Below, in pieces: positions 10,491 to 21,215 of a stretch of DNA of 64,000 bases. How positions within the stretch are numbered: the first letter of the stretch is position 1; every line of letters starts with the position of its first letter. The notes beneath the pieces were generated by a model, which was given only the letters and a program-made list of their open reading frames with translations, made no database searches and was not told the origin of the DNA. Made by a program: the position numbers and the translations under genes. Source of the DNA: Anodontia alba (taxonomy: Eukaryota > Mollusca > Bivalvia > Lucinida > Lucinidae); NCBI GenBank assembly GCA_964016985.1, contig OZ024823.1, positions 127,042,924-127,106,923 of the forward strand, written 5' to 3'.

Positions 10491-10739
10491 AAGAAAGAAA
10501 TCTAGCCATGAATCTCATGATGCAACAATTTATGGTCATCATGTACATGTACTGGCATACAGAATGAAAAATCTTAGATGTATTACTTCCTTAGAAAACT
10601 GAGACTCAAGTATATGTTCAAAATTAGATGAGAAAGACAAATATTGACAAATAAAGAAAATTGTCAGGATACGAATGAATTCTTCTTACTCTTTGGACAT
10701 CTTGACAGTGCGACACCCATTTAAAAGGACTCTCTCCCA

Positions 10740-10744
<5 letters not shown>

Positions 10745-10834
<90 letters not shown>
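10745..10834. repeat. (TA)n microsatellite
   Basis: About 45 uninterrupted TA units. The spurious Ile-Tyr frame across it is not coding. Confidence 0.97.
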
Positions 10835-10836
<2 letters not shown>

Positions 10837-11046
10837 AGTGTCTCATTTTTTGCATACTAGGCATAAAGTTTAACTTAAATTAAAGATTGTGAAATAACCT
10901 GTACATGTATACTATAAAAACTGAAGTGAAGTTAAACAAATTATTTACCACAGCAATAAAATGACTAAGGGAACTGTTTAGGGAAAATGGCCCTGAAGTT
11001 ATCGTGTATGGGAATCTAATCCTCGATCAAATCGGATCAGTAACAT

Positions 11047-11580
11047 TTGGTTGGTTAGGAAGGCGTTTAACGGCCCAGTCAACACTATTAAGGTCATGTC
11101 GCGCCGGTCGCTTTACCTAACCATACTTTTCATTAACAGACTTAGCCCTTTAAGCGGTAAACATTGTGCATTCTTTCGCCAGAAACTGACAACTGCCCTT
11201 CTTGAATCAGCGGAAAGGAGAGGATGACCCATCACGAAAACATGCCTATATAATTTTGACCCCCTTAAACCCCACTTTTATACAGTAAAATTGGGGTTTA
11301 CAGGGGTATACATTATTTTTCTTATTTCTGCTCAAAACATAGATTGTGGGTACTCGTTAGAACCGCCTCGTCGAGGCGTTCTAACGAGTACCCACAATCT
11401 ATGTTTTGAGCAGAAATATGAAAAATTTTAGAATTTTTCATCTGAAAACTTTCATTTTTTTTTGGGTGGTAAAATTTTCAGTATATTTGAATAGGCTAGT
11501 TCTCGTAATGCTCAGAAAATATTTCATGATCAATCTCCCTGGACCCGGCGTAGCTCGAACCCTCGACCTCCTGATTACTA
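11047..11580 (-). mobile_element. SINE-1 copy split by MITE-A
   Basis: Parts 11047-11229 and 11511-11580 flank the MITE-A at 11230-11510. The tRNA head is diverged (CCGGCGTAGCTCGAACCCTCG). Confidence 0.8.
11230..11510 (-). mobile_element. MITE-A copy 5, inserted into SINE-1
   Basis: Splits a SINE-1 copy between ...GAGAGGATGACC and CAGAAAATATTTCATGATC. The central palindrome is near perfect around CGCCTCGTCGAGGCG. Confidence 0.88.
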
Positions 11581-11584
11581 TAAT

Positions 11585-11770
11585 AACCATAAGTTTTAGA
11601 ACAGACAGGCCTAAGGAAACAGTGTAGACCGAATGCGGCGTCTGATCAGGGTCTACACTGTTTGCAGTTTATCCAGGATTTGTTGTATATGAATGAAGTT
11701 GTTTAAAAATTTTAGAACAAGCATGGTAAGGAATTAGGGTGTCCCAATATTTAAGGTTAATAAGGTAACT
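11585..11770 (-). repeat. Pal-H copy
   Basis: Central AACAGTGTAGACC and GGGTCTACACTGTTTGC with a shortened loop. The right end AGGGTGTCCCAATATTTAAG is the inverse of other Pal-H left ends. Confidence 0.7.
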
Positions 11771-12099
11771 TAGTATAATTAGCATGTCTGTCTACTATAG
11801 AATGCTTTGGCGAAAATCCTGAGTCGACTGCACAGTTGCAATGGCTGGTCAGGGTTTTCACTTTTCGTACAGTTAAAGGACCTTCTTGCTCAGCTGTTGA
11901 ACAAAATGTACGAGTAGATAATAGCAAATTGAAAACAGTTTGTGTATGTATTTATTAAAGGTCACGAAACCGAATGAACAGGTGAATTATATATACTGGC
12001 CCCCAAAATAAATGCAACATTGCTAGCTAATTAGTTATGCTTTCTGTTGCAATTGAAATATCTGTACATGTTGGCCCACATTGTCTTTCATGTACCGTA

Positions 12100-12300
12100 T
12101 TAAACCTAAGTATTCGGACAGACAGACCGGAGCAAACCGTTCAGACTTGATCCGACGCCACAGAACGCGGCGTCTGGTCAGGGTCTACACCGTTTGCCAC
12201 CCATCCAGGTGTTTCGTAGATTTATCATTATGTAGTAAAGTAGACATGTTGAAATTTTAGTACAAATATGTTGAGGAGTTACGGTATATACGGTATAATG
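12100..12300 (+). repeat. Pal-H copy
   Basis: ACCGTATTAAACCTAAGTAT at the left, hairpin around GACGCCACAGAACGCGGCGTC, and TTACGGTATATACGGT at the right. Confidence 0.75.
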
Positions 12301-12365
12301 TATATTGGGGAATAACTGATAACAAATTCCCTAAGTTGTTGATTAACAAGCACGTTTTACACAAG

Positions 12366-12712
12366 TACAGTCGACTCTCGTTATCTGGTTATCTCGTATT
12401 CCAAGTGACCCTCTGAACTACTTCGAGATATCCGTACCTCGACATATCAGATTTGCAGAATTGAGGAAAAAATAATTCGAACAACCACATTTAACAAATA
12501 TATATGTGTAATTGGACTCTTGAAGTTAGAGATATATTAAAAATATTGTGGAAAAGAGGAGAAATTGCTCCTAAGGAGCAATTTCTCCTCTTTTCCACAA
12601 TATTTTTTTACCTGTTGTTAGATTTTCATGTTTAGGCAGGGACCAGATTTTCACTTCGAGATAAGCGGTTATTCGAGATAAGCGAGGTCGAGATAACGAG
12701 AGTCAACTGTAT
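12366..12712 (+). mobile_element. MITE-B copy 2 (pogo/Tigger-like ends)
   Basis: TA-flanked, ending TACAGTCGACTCTCGTTATC and GATAACGAGAGTCAACTGTA. It has a central perfect palindrome around GCTCCTAAGGAGC flanked by AATATTGTGGAAAAGAGGAG arms. The CAGT...ACTG ends with a TA duplication are typical of the Tc1/mariner pogo branch. It is about 345 bp and non-coding. Confidence 0.85.
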
Positions 12713-13484
12713 AAGTTCAAAGTTTATTGAGCATATAGGCACAGTGAGCCCCTTGCCCTTAGATTAAGTATATAAATGAGAAGAGCAAATATAGATCACA
12801 TACATATAAAACATACATCATACACATATACAAAATGAACAGCAAGATAGCTAAATGAATGACGTGCATGTACATAGTAAATATCTCGTAACATGTATTG
12901 TAATACAAATTAATATCAGATAGTAAAGTATTTCTTTTCTGCATTGGTAAATAAATACGTTTTGATAAACGCTTTATTAAACTTATGCGCGCATCTTTCA
13001 ATAAATTTATAAACTTATTTCTGCTAGGTCACATGCAACAATATAACGGTAAATACTGTCATCGTAAATCAACTAATGCTGGACAAACAAGTTAAAAATG
13101 AAAATCATCATCTAACATTTGCACATGACATACTTTGTTATAATGGTATCTACTTATACAATAGGCCAGATTTACAATCACAATGCATTAGTCTCCATTT
13201 CTTAGGCATTTAGTAGTGTTGCGTTTCTTTTTTGGGGTCGGCATATATTCATTAAAGGTCACGAAACCAAGTTAACAGATGAATAATGTACAATCTAATG
13301 AGGACTTCAATTATTATGACAACATGTGTCATATTGCTAATCCCATAGATATGACTAGACCAATTTTGGAGATGTGTATTAGTATTAGCGTCATACCAAC
13401 AATATTTCAATCATGTTGGGGGCATTATGTTGTGCTTACATTTCACTGACCCGCCATGTTGATTACGATTTTGTATACTTACTG
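12713..13484. other. AT-rich sequence, no gene seen
   Basis: The phrase ATTAAAGGTCACGAAACC at about 13253 recurs at 11956, suggesting another low-copy repeat. Nothing else recognised. Confidence 0.45.
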
Positions 13485-13616
13485 CCCAGTTAGTATTCTG
13501 CTTAAATATCTATATCGAACCGTTATCGGCCCGACAGGTCTCCTTTCGGGTCGATAACGGGCCGATAATGGTCCGATATAGATTTAAGCAGAATGCTAGG
13601 TAGGTGGGGTATTACC
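13485..13616. repeat. Pal-K copy 1
   Basis: CCCAGTTAGTATTCTGCTTA inverse to TTAAGCAGAATGCTAGG. The inner arms are GTTATCGGCCCGACAGG and GGGTCGATAACGGGCC. Confidence 0.85.
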
Positions 13617-13645
13617 ATATTCATGCAATACATTACATGGATATT

Positions 13646-13752
13646 CCCAGCGGGCACATGGCGTTTATAAAACGTCGCATCAACATCGATGCAACGTCAT
13701 GACGTTGCATCGATGTTGATTCGACGTTTTGCCAACGTTACGTGCCCGCTGG
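13646..13752. repeat. Pal-J hairpin
   Basis: CCCAGCGGGCACATGGCG to ACGTGCCCGCTGG. The centre is ATGCAACGTCATGACGTTGC. Confidence 0.85.
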
Positions 13753-13786
13753 TTTCTTTCCTGTATAATAACATTCCCATTGTAGG

Positions 13787-13940
13787 AAAAAGGCGTATAT
13801 GGATCAGCCAGGGCATGAGGAAAGTTGTTGACGGGGCGTGTGCGAACTATAACGTTCCAGATAAGCCAACTAAAGTGCTTAGCACCACTGATATTATTTT
13901 TCTTAACTTTGATCTACTTTATATTCTGGCTGCTTGGTAG
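13787..13940 (+). CDS. Exon-like open stretch, unknown
   Basis: After a pyrimidine-rich tract ending CCCATTGTAG, the frame reads GKRRIWISQGMRKVVDGACA, NYNVPDKPTKVLSTTD, then a hydrophobic IIFLNFDLLYILAAW. It ends at TAG, or at a TG/gtagtg donor in phase 2. The basic first half is faintly like a short helix-turn-helix from a transposase. No family is recognised. It sits just right of a Pal-J element. Confidence 0.2.
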
Positions 13941-14138
13941 TGAATTATAAAACATAACCAAAACATATTTAAAAAAATAAGAATAAAACAAAATAAAAAT
14001 ATGTTGTTGTTTTTTTTTTGTCTGTTTTTAATCACATGATGAATAGATTATATTAGCAGTAGCTGTAGTAGTAGTATAATGATGTTGTTTTTGTTGTTCA
14101 AGATTGTCTTTGGTCGCTTCTTCATCTGCGAGAACATG

Positions 14139-14555
14139 CAGTCGACCTTCAGTGGCTCGAACATCTTTGAGACCATAAGGTACTTTGTATTCGAGCCACT
14201 GATGGTTCATCATAGCGACTGGTCAGTCGCTAATGGGGATAATTAAAGGATGTCTTGTGAAATATTCTTGAAAGGGCCGTAAAACTCCAATCAAAAAAAA
14301 TAAAAGGATGTCTTTTCGGTTTTCTGTAAAATAATAGTATGTTGCGTGTACTCACTAAAATCACCTCGATGAGGTGATTCTAATGAGCACACACAACATT
14401 CGTTTGCATGATAAATTAAGAAAAATCCTTGATATATCCCTAACTATTTGTTTTTCTTGAGCGATTGGAAGAATTTCCTAAGGACTCAAAAACGAGTTCG
14501 AATTAGTCACGGTAAAGGAGCCATCGATGTTCGAGTCATTGAAGTTTTACTGTGT
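14139..14555 (-). mobile_element. MITE-C copy, carries a SINE tail
   Basis: The ends are CAGTCGACCTTCAGTGGCTCG and CATTGAAGTTTTACTGTGTA. The palindrome TCACCTCGATGAGGTGA lies at about 14343-14400. It is interrupted by a 46-bp SINE-3 tail with target duplication at 14245-14314. Confidence 0.75.
14257..14302 (+). mobile_element. SINE-3 tail, extreme 5' truncation
   Basis: 46 bp with TTGAAAGGGCCGTAAAACTC and an A-rich end, flanked by 12-bp AAAGGATGTCTT duplications (14245-14256 and 14303-14314). Confidence 0.8.
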
Positions 14556-14764
14556 ACGTGACCAGTGAAAAAGGTGTGGCAGAAGTTTTTTCAGTGGTTA
14601 ATTCATGTGTGAATCAACCGAATATTTCATATTTCGTATACCATGTACCGTGTGATTCAACTATTTCGCAAATTTACTATTTCTTCATAATTAACCGCAT
14701 TTATCGAGATCCCATAACCATTAAGCGTATCATAAAAGGCATATACCAACGGCTGACATAGACA

Positions 14765-15010
14765 TTATTACATGGGCCGCGTCAAGCGAAAATGTACCTT
14801 CGAACATGCTTAAAATGCGCATTCAGATCATCCTGCGCATGCGCAAAGTGTCATCCGGGTCTTTGCTCTCCATTCATACATTCTGCAGTATCCAATGATT
14901 CTGTAAGGGGACAGTGAAGGCCCTGATCAGACTGCGCGGATGCGCAGTCTGATCTGGGCCTTCGCTGTCCGCATATGCCCGGACACGTTTTCGCATGACG
15001 CGATCTATGT
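14765..15010. repeat. Pal-I copy
   Basis: AATGCGCATTCAG half plus a perfect hairpin GGCCCTGATCAGACTGCGCG and partner. The minus strand frame reads SEGPDQTAHPRSLIRAF, a known kind of spurious peptide from this repeat. Confidence 0.75.
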
Positions 15011-15082
15011 CCTCTTTCAGTGAAAACCACAAAAACCACATTTGTTTACATCCTGACAAAATGACGGAATATACGACTTATC

Positions 15083-15330
15083 GCTTAGCATGCTAGGTAA
15101 ACAATTCACCAGGCAATGCTTTGAAATATTTTTCTTATTTTCCCCAGAAAATAAGCTTTGATATTTCATGCAAATCGTTTCCAAAATAGGCTTTGAAATG
15201 TAAGCCATATTTTCTCCTCCTTTGGAGACAATTTGCATGAAATATCAAAGCCTATAAAAAAAAAACAAAAAAAAAAAAACATCATTAATTTGTTATCTGC
15301 CGAATTTGTCGAGAGAGTGGTAAAGGTTAT
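15083..15330. repeat. Pal-E copy
   Basis: TTTGATATTTCATGCAAATC and GATTTGCATGAAATATCAAAG-like arms, A-tract insert at 15257-15279, right flank GAGAGTGGTAAAGGTTA. Confidence 0.75.
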
Positions 15331-15392
15331 GGTGTGTTTACATTTTTTATAACTATGCTCCTTTTCATTGTCAACAATGTCCGCCTCGGTGT

Positions 15393-15418
15393 TTTTTTTT
15401 TTTTTTTTTTTTTTTTTT
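15393..15418. repeat. Poly-T tract
   Basis: About 26 T. Neighbouring 15331-15712 is otherwise unassigned, with no gene seen. Confidence 0.8.
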
Positions 15419-15712
15419 CTTTTACTTTTCTGTTGTCTTTTCCGAGGGGCTACATTTGTCCGGTTTCTTCGTTTTAAACACGACAGAAAATGCATAATTC
15501 TTCCGCAATTCTTCCGTTTATCGCCTTTTTATGCGTTTTCATAAAGATAATTTTAGCTTTTCTTCCGAGATAAAGATGTATGTTGATTCAAGCTATATAT
15601 CGTATACTATGTTTGTCTACAGTTTTCGATTTCGTCAGCCTGTGATGTTATTGATTGATTTTAATATATCTTCAGATTTACAAATGTAAATCAGATTTTT
15701 TGTTTCATTTTA

Positions 15713-15720
15713 TTATTTTT

Positions 15721-15813
<93 letters not shown>

Positions 15814-15890
15814 TTTTATTTTATTTTTTATTTATTTATTTATTTTTATTTATTTATTTTTTTTTTGTATTTTTTTTTTTTTTTTCAGAT
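15713..15890. repeat. (ATTT)n microsatellite
   Basis: Long imperfect TTTA tract ending in poly-T. The Leu-Phe-Ile-Tyr frame across it is spurious. Confidence 0.95.
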
Positions 15891-16171
15891 GTAGTTTCGA
15901 TATTTTTCCGATATAATGCCTCGAAACTATTTTTACTTTCTGTCTTATTTTTCTTTTCAAAAATGTGTTTTGGGTGAATAATCGATTCTGTTTGTGAAGG
16001 GATGTGGCTGTAGGTTTGGAGGGGAGGCGGAGGGGGTGGAGCGATGAGGGGATACCATTAGAAATCGTATTCCTGTTACCATTTTTTTTTTTTTTTTTTT
16101 TTTTTTTGTCAGTGGGGAAAACTGCTGTGGGAAAACGGTTCTCTGAAGGGAAGAAATTCTATTAAACTCTA

Positions 16172-16203
<32 letters not shown>

Positions 16204-16490
16204 CCTTTTTTGCAATAACTTTTGTACTTTTGATTTTCGCGGAATATGTTGTAGCGCGCGACGTCCGCAAACTTCTCCAAAAGGCATGTTTGATTTTGAT
16301 ATATTTTTTAGGAATATGTGTAATTTTTAACACAGGACAACCGTTTCACACACTTTTTATTACGTATAAAGCTTGTTCAAGGAAAATTCCTCTTGTCATA
16401 TATACACGTAAATACTGTAATATACTGTTACCGTTCCTATGCTTGTAAAGTGGATCAAACATACCAAAAAGTTCCAAAACGGCCAACTCG
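15891..16490. other. Unassigned, two long poly-T tracts
   Basis: T-tracts at 16081-16107 and 16172-16203. A frame at 16230-16448 (FAEYVVARDVRKLLQKA) is open but has no supporting splice sites or family. Confidence 0.4.
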
Positions 16491-16494
16491 GGCT

Positions 16495-16660
16495 ACCATA
16501 ACCCTTTCAGCCCTGCAGACGCCGTCTCACAAGGATCTACACTGTTTGGTATTCTGTTTTTAGTGTTAGACTGAAGGCCCTGTTTGCATCAATGGAAATG
16601 TCCAAATTCAAGGACGGAATAAGGAACTTCAGAAACTCAGGGGTGGAAGGGTTCATATCC
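16495..16660. repeat. Pal-F variant, half hairpin
   Basis: AACCCTTTCAGCCCTGCAGA at the left, GGGGTGGAAGGGTT at the right, and only the right arm GGATCTACACTGTTTGG remains. Confidence 0.65.
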
Positions 16661-16854
16661 CTTTAAAATCATCTTTGTTATGAATATAAAATAACAGTAC
16701 ATTCTAGAATAATCAAATTGTTTGGTAGAGCACTTTTAAAATTTTGGTATTCTTACAGGGCGAACTTTGGACTTTCATAAATCTGTTTCTTTGCTGATTG
16801 TGCTGAACGTAAGCCTATTTCTTTACTTAACATCTTAGGCGTAAATAAAGACCA

Positions 16855-17185
16855 CCTTATTGAAGCGTAGATCCCTTTTCAGAAAATGGGGTTGGTGTAC
16901 AGGAAAGCAAACGAGAAGACAAAGTAGGTGTAAATTCCTTGTTAAGGATGGTTGAAAATCTGTTAAGTGTATCCATTCACCTTTATTCCATTTATACCGA
17001 GTGGATTCTTCTACCTTAACTCTTTTGACAGGTTCATTTGCTATAAAAGGGGTGTCCGGTTAGATCTTATTATTGTCATGTTTTGTAGAAATATCTGAAC
17101 TTAATGCAAACAGTGTGGACCCAGATCAGACACCGCGTTTTTCGGTGTCTGATCTGGGTCTACACTCTTTGCCAATGTCCAGGTA
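16855..17185. repeat. Pal-N piece followed by Pal-F copy
   Basis: 16855-16985 holds TAGATCCCTTTTCAG and AGGAAAGCAAACGAG of Pal-N. 16990-17180 has the Pal-F hairpin GCAAACAGTGTGGACCCAGA and partner. Confidence 0.65.
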
Positions 17186-17404
17186 TTAGCGAACAACAAG
17201 TAAAAAACAACACTGAAATTAGAAGACCCACCTATAGATATTAATGTGATGTCGTTCCGTAACCAGCGACTTCTGGTTTCAATTTTCTGCTTGGCGTAAT
17301 ACAGCTGGGAACCAGAAGCCTCAGATCACCGGGCAAGGTTATATTTTGATCTTTTATCGACAATCCTCGATTAAAAACAGTATTATCACAATTCATTCTA
17401 AAGC

Positions 17405-17615
17405 GCTTGAAATGCAGGATAAGATTTCAGCCAATGTTATTTGAATTTTTTTTCTCATTTTTCTCAGAAAAAAAAAAAAAAGATTTGACATTTCATGTAA
17501 ATTGTCTCCTCATGAAATATCAAAACCTACATGTATTATCTTGGAAAAATAAGAAAACTATGATCAGGTTGTCGTCTGCTGAATTTGCCTACAGACTGGA
17601 AAAGGTTAATCCGAA
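17405..17615. repeat. Pal-E copy
   Basis: TTTGACATTTCATGTAAATT and CATGAAATATCAAAACC arms. Flank GTCGTCTGCTGAATTTGCC. Confidence 0.75.
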
Positions 17616-17876
17616 TATTTTCATCAAAACGTTGATCTTTTAATGCGAATAATCCTTAAAACTAAAACCGACAATCAGGGAGCGCAAGGTCAGGGTCCAG
17701 TTGGTCCAAGTATTGTTACCTTAACGAAATAATCTGTTACGACATTTAACATTGTAACATATATACAAGTTAATATTTTCGTTAAAAAATATGAATAGCG
17801 TTGTTTAATAAAGCACAAGTTATTTCTCAAAGTTTCAGAAAGAACGCCACTGTACTCGATTATTAACATACATATA

Positions 17877-18156
17877 CATTACGAAAACAAGCCTATTCAA
17901 ATATATAGAAAATTTCACCTCCAAAAACTGAAAAATTTCAGATAAAAAACTCTGATATTTTTTTCATATTTCTGCTCAAAACATAGATTGTGGGTACTCG
18001 TTAGAACCGCCTCACCGAGGCGGTTCTAACGAGTACCCACAATCTATGTTTTTGAACAGAAATAAGAAAAATAATGTTTACCCTGTAAACCCCAGTTTTA
18101 CTATATAAATGTGGGGTTTAAGGGGGTCAAAATTATATAGGCATGTTTTCGTGATG
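17877..18156 (+). mobile_element. MITE-A copy 6
   Basis: Representative full copy. The ends are CATTACGAAAACA and TGTTTTCGTGATG. The central perfect hairpin runs from ACATAGATTGTGGGTACTCG through CCTCACCGAGG and back. A smaller hairpin in the right half has CCCCAGTTTTA and a TGGGG partner. About 280 bp and non-coding, so it must be moved in trans. Confidence 0.9.
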
Positions 18157-18174
18157 ATATATATTCTAATATTC

Positions 18175-18360
18175 ATCAGACGACATATTGAAATATTCTT
18201 TTTATTATTAAAAAAAAACAGGATGTGACGTTTCATAAAAATATCACTATTTGAGACAATTTGAATGAAATGTCAAATCCTGTTTTCTGGGAAAAATAAG
18301 AAAAAAATATCGCAAATTTGTCGTCCTCTGAATTAGCCAAGAGGGTGGTAAAAGATTAAT
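18175..18360. repeat. Pal-E copy
   Basis: Arms AACAGGATGTGACGTTTCAT and ATGAAATGTCAAATCCTGTT. Lies between two MITE-A copies. Confidence 0.75.
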
Positions 18361-18669
18361 GTCAAATCGACTGGGCGACTTCTTTAATACAACGACGCTT
18401 TAATCAACGGGGCCCAGTGGATTGTAAACTTGAGGGAGGTGTGCATGTTTACAATAACAACTTAATATATTAATTTTAATTCGCCTGAATGTTCATAACA
18501 TATTTATGATTTTCGTACGGTATTATTGGATATTATCATTTGACTTACAATGAAACAAAAGACAATTAAAGGATTTATATTTTGTGTTTTAGGATAAAAT
18601 GTGAGCGTATATGCCGTGAATCTATATGGCCGATGGTACTGTCAAAAGCAGGCCGTTCATCCCGCTATT

Positions 18670-18948
18670 CATTACGAAAATACGCCTATTCAAATATACT
18701 GAAATTTTTACAACCAAAAAAGGAAATTTTTCAGATAAAGAAATGCTGATATGTTTCATATTTCTGCTCAAAATATAGATTGTGGGTACTCGTTAGAACC
18801 GTCTCGGTGAGGCGGTTCTAACGAGTACCCACAATCTATGTTTTTGAGCAGAAATAAGAAAAAAATGTATACCCCTGTAAACCCAAGTTTTACTATAAAA
18901 AAGTGGGGTTTAAGGGGATCAAAATTATATAGGCGTGTTTTCGTTATG
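18670..18948 (+). mobile_element. MITE-A copy 7
   Basis: Full length, same orientation as copy 6 and 514 bp to its right. One mismatch in the palindrome arms. Confidence 0.88.
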
Positions 18949-19079
18949 CTTGCATAATGGCAACCGCAAAAAGTATTGTAGGATTGCTCTACCAGGAACA
19001 CGTGTACTTTAAGGGAAGAACATGCGATACATTTTCAGGGGAGGCAACCAAGTCAAAATTGCTGAAGTTCAACACTAAA

Positions 19080-19290
19080 AAGAAAGAATAAATGCATCTT
19101 GTAGATTTTCCTCCATTTTGACAAGCAGACAACTTTTGTGACTTACTGCTTGCTTTCCTGTATAACAATTTCTTTCTGAAAATTGGACTCAAAGGGAGCA
19201 AATTCTTTCCTTTTAGAGTGGACCTTCAGAAAGGGGACAAACCAATTTTGAGGATAACCTCCCATCCCTGAAAGCGTAGCAATTACATGA
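19080..19290. repeat. Pal-N copy, diverged
   Basis: ATCTTGTAGATTTTCC, GGGAGCAAATTCTTTCC and TTAGAGTGGACC are retained. Confidence 0.65.
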
Positions 19291-19441
19291 ATCTGGAAGT
19301 TGTTCCTCAAATCCTTGTAATTTGAACTCCAAAAAGAGAGAAAAGGTCTTCGAGACAAGCTTGCTTTTTTGTTGTTGTTGTTGTTTTGTTTAATTTTCAA
19401 TCTACCGTGAATACGTAAATTGCATAGCAGGCCCTAACTAC

Positions 19442-19645
19442 ACTGTGAAATATTTTCTACGGTCATTCTCTCCCTTCCGCTGATTCAAGAAGGGCAGTTG
19501 TCAGTTTCTGGCGAAAGAATGTGCACAATACTGGTTAACCGCTTAGAGGACTAAGCCTGCCCAGTAAATATGTGGTTAGGTAAACTGACCGCGCTCGACA
19601 TGACCCTATTGGGTTGACTGGGCCGTAAAACCTCAACACAAACAA
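19442..19645 (+). mobile_element. SINE-1 copy, 5' truncated
   Basis: Starts in the body at TGAAATATTTTCTACGGTC and ends ...GTAAAACCTCAACACAAAC. No tRNA head. Confidence 0.85.
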
Positions 19646-20213
19646 ACTACACTGTGCGTACCGGTCGGGGCTGCCTTTGAGACGGGTATAGATTTCAAAG
19701 GAAATGTTTTAGGACGAGGCCGACTCATGAATCTGCCTAGATACCAACCACGCTTCATGTATACATGTATCCAAAGAGAACAATATCTTTCCATTACGAT
19801 TACCACGCTATGAAAAGGGAGGCAAATATTCCCCTGTCAGATTTATTAGTTTTGAAGCTGTATTAATTTCTCTTATTCCGCGAAATCTAGTCATGGGATC
19901 TCTTTGTTTTAAAGAATTGTTTTAAGTATATTTATATATATATAGACGTCCAGGAATGGGAGGATTGGTTCGGCATTTGAGTTGACATAGTGACAATGAT
20001 CAGTATAGGTTCGCTTTTTTTACACACGTCATGGCTCAGAGGCAAGAAAAAAGTATTCTGCCTTCATTTTAAACGGACCAGATTAACCTTTACATCGGGT
20101 GGACCAATCTACTATGGTCACATCTTTAAACGCTACAAAATTAAATAGTGTTTGGGCCCAGAGAAGACACCAATCAGTCCTTAGAAGATAGGCAATTATG
20201 TACTGGGATGATT
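19646..20213. other. Unassigned sequence
   Basis: Upstream of kelch exon 1. No repeat family or BTB/BACK-like coding recognised. Confidence 0.45.
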
Positions 20214-20217
20214 ACGC

Positions 20218-20223
<6 letters not shown>

Positions 20224-20258
<35 letters not shown>

Positions 20259-20478
20259 ATTTGGGTTTTACGGCCCTTTCAAGAATATTTCACTTATATC
20301 GAGCCGATCGTTCATCAAAGGTGGACGAAAACCGGAGAACCCGGAGAAAAACCACCTGACCATCCGTAAGCAGATCTTGGCTTTCCCACATATGACCCGA
20401 GCGAGGCTCGAACCACAGCGGTGAGAAACCTAATGGATTAAGTCAACTCTCTTATCCACTAGGCTACGGGGGCCCGCC
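20224..20478 (-). mobile_element. SINE-3 copy with target duplication
   Basis: The minus strand carries a tRNA-like head (CCCCCGTAGCCTAGTGGATA, GGTTCGAGCCTCGC) and the 3' end TTGAAAGGGCCGTAAAACCC followed by a 35-base poly-A. Flanked by ACGCTCAAAT at 20214-20223 and 20479-20488. Confidence 0.85.
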
Positions 20479-20576
20479 ACGCTCAAATATTGAATGACGT
20501 ATGCGTTTTTTTATCTCGGAATAATTAGATAGTGGCACTAAAAACCTAAGATTTAACTTTGCATGCTCTGGACTTC

Positions 20577-20772
20577 GAAACATAGACGTTGAATCAACGC
20601 TGAAGCAACGTCGTTTCAACATTGATTCAATGCCTCTGACATACATCGAAACGTTTTTTTTTTAAATGTTGATTCAATGTACATGTTTCTCCGTCTCGAA
20701 CATATAAAGTTGAATCAACGTCGCTTCAACGCTGATTGAACGTTGAAACGGCGTTGTTTCAACGTTGAGTGT
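20577..20772. repeat. Pal-J variant (GTTGAATCAACG motifs)
   Basis: Repeated GTTGAATCAACG and GTTTCAACGTTGA motifs arranged as loose inverted repeats. Confidence 0.7.
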
Positions 20773-20904
20773 CCGCTTCCATGCGTTTTCGGAATAAGTG
20801 CGAACCAGAAAATATCCAGAGCAGCTAGATGTGCAGGCTGACCTGAGCCTTCTTTGTCCGTATAGGTACCTTTTTCTCATGGGAACGATATACTAAAACT
20901 TCCA

Positions 20905-21148
20905 GGGCCCAGTTGTTCAAAGCTAACGATGTCGTTAGTTAATGATTCATTAAAATTTACATTGAGTGATGCTCAAATGTGCTGAAATTTTTGGCTGAAA
21001 AAATGTGAGTAGCTTTTGCAGTGCAAAAGCTACTCACATTTTTTCAGCAAAAAATAAAAGAATATTGTATATTGAATCCACTAAAGCAGTTAACGAAATG
21101 ACCCTTAACGAGCTCGTTAAGCTAACAACGCTTTGAACAACTGGGCCC
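20905..21148 (-). mobile_element. MITE-D copy 2, next to kelch exon 1
   Basis: Most complete copy. 244 bp with perfect GGGCCC-initiated inverted ends and a central hairpin of TGTGAGTAGCTTTTGCA and its inverse. Ends 67 bp before the exon. Confidence 0.9.
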
Positions 21149-21215
21149 AGAAATATAATCTCCTGCATACTACTACTGACACAGTGTTTTAGTGTGAAAA
21201 TTTAACAAACTACAG

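Noticed and set aside
14851..15238. SEGPDQTAHPRSLIRAF-containing minus-strand frames
   Set aside because: This peptide is the translation of Pal-I and similar frames recur at other Pal-I copies.
15655..15894. Leu-Phe-Ile-Tyr membrane-like protein
   Set aside because: Translation of an ATTT microsatellite.
16230..16448. Possible BACK-domain exon (FAEYVVARDVRKLLQKA)
   Set aside because: Resemblance limited to one helix. No splice sites, and it sits between poly-T tracts.
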